Assembly: GCA_008508345.1 (NCBI GenBank)
Contig: QNGE01000934.1
Span: forward strand, 143,703-207,702
From: Paragonimus westermani
Taxonomy: Eukaryota > Platyhelminthes > Trematoda > Plagiorchiida > Troglotrematidae
DNA length: 64,000 nucleotides
Direction of reading: 5' to 3'
Positions 61,701 to 64,000 of this stretch are shown here, piece after piece. The notes below the pieces were generated by a model. The model ran no database searches, was not told the DNA's origin, and saw only the letters and a program-made list of their open reading frames with translations. The translations under genes and the position numbers were made by a program. The number at the start of each line of letters is the position of its first letter. The first letter of the stretch is position 1.

Positions 61701-64000
61701 CCTTAACCGAGACCACTATTATCCGGTTGCACAACCTTGACCTCTGCCCTCCGAAGTTCATGCGAAAGTTTAACCTCCCCCGGCCCACATTCAATCAATG
61801 GTTGTGTGATTGATAACACATTTGCGTTTCAACTATCCTGATAATCGAACATAGAAAACAGGTCTTAATCGCTTCTTTGTCGTTCTACTAACATTTGCGA
61901 CTGACAAAGTCGTACCCAACTTATTAGCAGTGTTATATGAAACTACTGATTCCACTACAAGCATTTTCGTCTTGACCAGAAATAGTTTTTATGCACTCCT
62001 TTAGTCAGTCATATGTCGAAAAGCGAGCCGCGATTTGTGTAGTCGCCTTACTGACGGAAAGTGTTGCAAAGAGCATGCGATATATGAAAACAGCTGGGTC
62101 AGTGCTGTTGAATATACAAGCATGTTTTTCGGATAATATTTGTTAGGCACTCAAAAAATGTGGAGGTCGAAATATTGCTGTTAAACCTTCTAGAGAGTAA
62201 AGGGTTGAAATTTGTCAAAGGACTACTTGATGAAAAGACACAAGTGAGTGTTTACCGACGGTTGCCCAGAAATTAACGTAGCTGTCTACCAGTACAAAAA
62301 TTATGTCATGCTTAATATGCCGACGGCAAAGTAACATACGATAAGTTTTCCGCATGAGAAAACAAATCACAATTTATATTTTCCTATCCATAATAATACG
62401 TCGTTCACACGAGAGACGGCAGTAGTAAACCTGTCCTCAATTTTATTTCACCGTAACAGCTTCCTGGAAGTTTGTTTTAAAACAAAAGATATGGTAATTT
62501 ATAAATGGTGTTCAGATTATATGAACCTAATCCACGACCATTTACAAGTAATTATTTCAAGTAGGCCGATATGGTATTCTTTCGTTTTACTGTCACATCT
62601 TGCTCACATCTGACAACTTAGGAAAAATTCTCCACTCTTGATATAGGTAGTTAATAATAACTATTTGTGAAATGGCATGCAGTTGTACTCAAGTTATTCG
62701 TTCAACCTGAAGAGAAATCCAGATGGTGTGACAATCCATTGGATTTCACGCGTCATCTGCTGCGCTGCCTTCTGAGGATGGTGAACAGCCTCAGCCTTAC
62801 TAAAAACAAATAAAGCTGAGCTATGTTTGCATTTGATCATTGCTGCTCATAGCCAGGCTAGCTGGAAAGCATAATAAACAGTCGGAGATTATACTTTTTG
62901 TATAGCCATCGGATATGGGCATTCCCGTCCTTGCTTGTAATGATCGTGTGATAATTTTATTACAAATTTGTCTTTGCAACATTTTTCAGAATCAACGACT
63001 GTACTCCAACACATGTGTTTTGTCTGCTTTCAGGCACGTCCTGAAGTAACGTTAAAAAACAAAGTTTGGCCTATCTGTTGTTAAAAAAATATAATTGCAA
63101 GATATTACTTATACTGTACTCTATAATTCACTTACTTTTTGAGAAAGATTGATTTTCAATGGTGGGAAAGGCAATGAAAAGTTCACCACGCGCATTATTT
63201 TATCCTTGATGTGGTTTCTTCAAAGAAGCTAAATCGTTTCACAACACTGAATCACCCGCTGTTAGATGAACACTGCAAAACAAAAGCGCACACACCATGC
63301 TACACTATGAACTGACATAACATGGAATACATCGAGTTTCAAAGCAGCGATCTTTAAGAAAATAATGTAAGGTATACTGGTTTAACGTATCAGTCACCAG
63401 TACGTGAAAAACCGCTGATTTTTAAACATCCTCCAAATGTGTGTTGGACTTTGGAGTCACTGAGGTGAACACCACTATGACAAAAGTCTCATCACAGTGA
63501 ACACACCTTTGACATTATCAACCATGCTGGGTGAATCCCAGTTCACCTAACAGCATACGGTATATAGTATATATGGCCTATATAGCGCACGTCAGAAACT
63601 CTGTCTTGTCAATTACAGTAAACCGACGTTATAGCATGTATTACGCCCACTATATACACTTGACTGGAACCTAACGGGCATGTAGGAAATGGTGAGAAGT
63701 GACAGTCTGTCATTCAGGCATGTATGAAAACATCAGTTGGTCATCTTTCAGGGCTTGAAGTGACCAAACGGAGAGGAATTATGCTCACAAGTGAATGTCT
63801 ATGACTATGTCAATTGTGGTGGGCGTTGAGGCCTGTAGTGCCCGCTTTAGCTGTTCGCTAAGTATACAGCGTTTGACCACGTTCAGAGGAACCGTCAGTG
63901 TTTTGAACGGAACGTGGCTGGTAGAAAATCAAGTGTATTGGAGTGCATAATATGACGTCTAGGGACGTACCTGTTCAGTAAGTCTAACAAAGTGATCAAT
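49790..64000. other. Long stretch without a supported gene
   Basis: The longest open frame is 166 codons at 53079-53579 (plus), open from 53022. It has six cysteines but no recognisable domain, no signal peptide, and a length that can arise by chance in about 130 kb of six-frame sequence. Other frames are below 110 codons. No hammerhead copy, RNA gene or PLE fragment was recognised here. Confidence 0.35.

Overview
The window looks like eukaryotic, AT-rich, gene-poor DNA, most likely from a flatworm and probably a trematode. Four things point that way: a Penelope-like retroelement (PLE) with a reverse transcriptase joined to a GIY-YIG endonuclease; a dispersed tRNA-like SINE carrying a type I hammerhead ribozyme, an arrangement like schistosome Sm-alpha elements; small genes with GT-AG introns, TATA boxes and an AATAAA signal; and no bacterial-style gene packing. 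The species assignment is inference.

The best finding is a pair of paralogous two-exon genes for small secreted precursors, one on the minus strand (about 11.43 to 10.20 kb) and one on the plus strand (about 43.82 to 44.92 kb). Each has a signal-peptide exon ending in Asp, a phase-0 intron of about 0.75 kb, and a second exon with the same layout: a conserved block (YEQMD, SYYP, HLWYA, PP), a KR site, then peptides containing HFDPIMF followed by RK or RKR. They look like neuropeptide or peptide-hormone precursors of a family I cannot name.

Layout: 0-1.3 kb holds two degraded PLE fragments in opposite orientation. SINE/hammerhead copies lie at 3.74, 5.79 and 20.62 kb, and as a head-to-head pair at 35.48-36.20 kb. 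Peptide gene A is at 10.2-11.4 kb. A 12.0-14.5 kb stretch has several short exon-like patches on both strands that I could not join into a convincing gene. An 80-bp-arm inverted repeat is at 42.73-42.98 kb, and peptide gene B at 43.8-44.9 kb. A PLE with its own 5' segment repeated in inverse orientation occupies 47.9-49.8 kb. Most of the remainder (15-20.6, 21-34, 36.2-42.7, 50-64 kb) shows no recognisable gene; open frames there are no longer than expected by chance in DNA of this composition. Only the two peptide genes and the PLE are well supported as protein-coding sequence.
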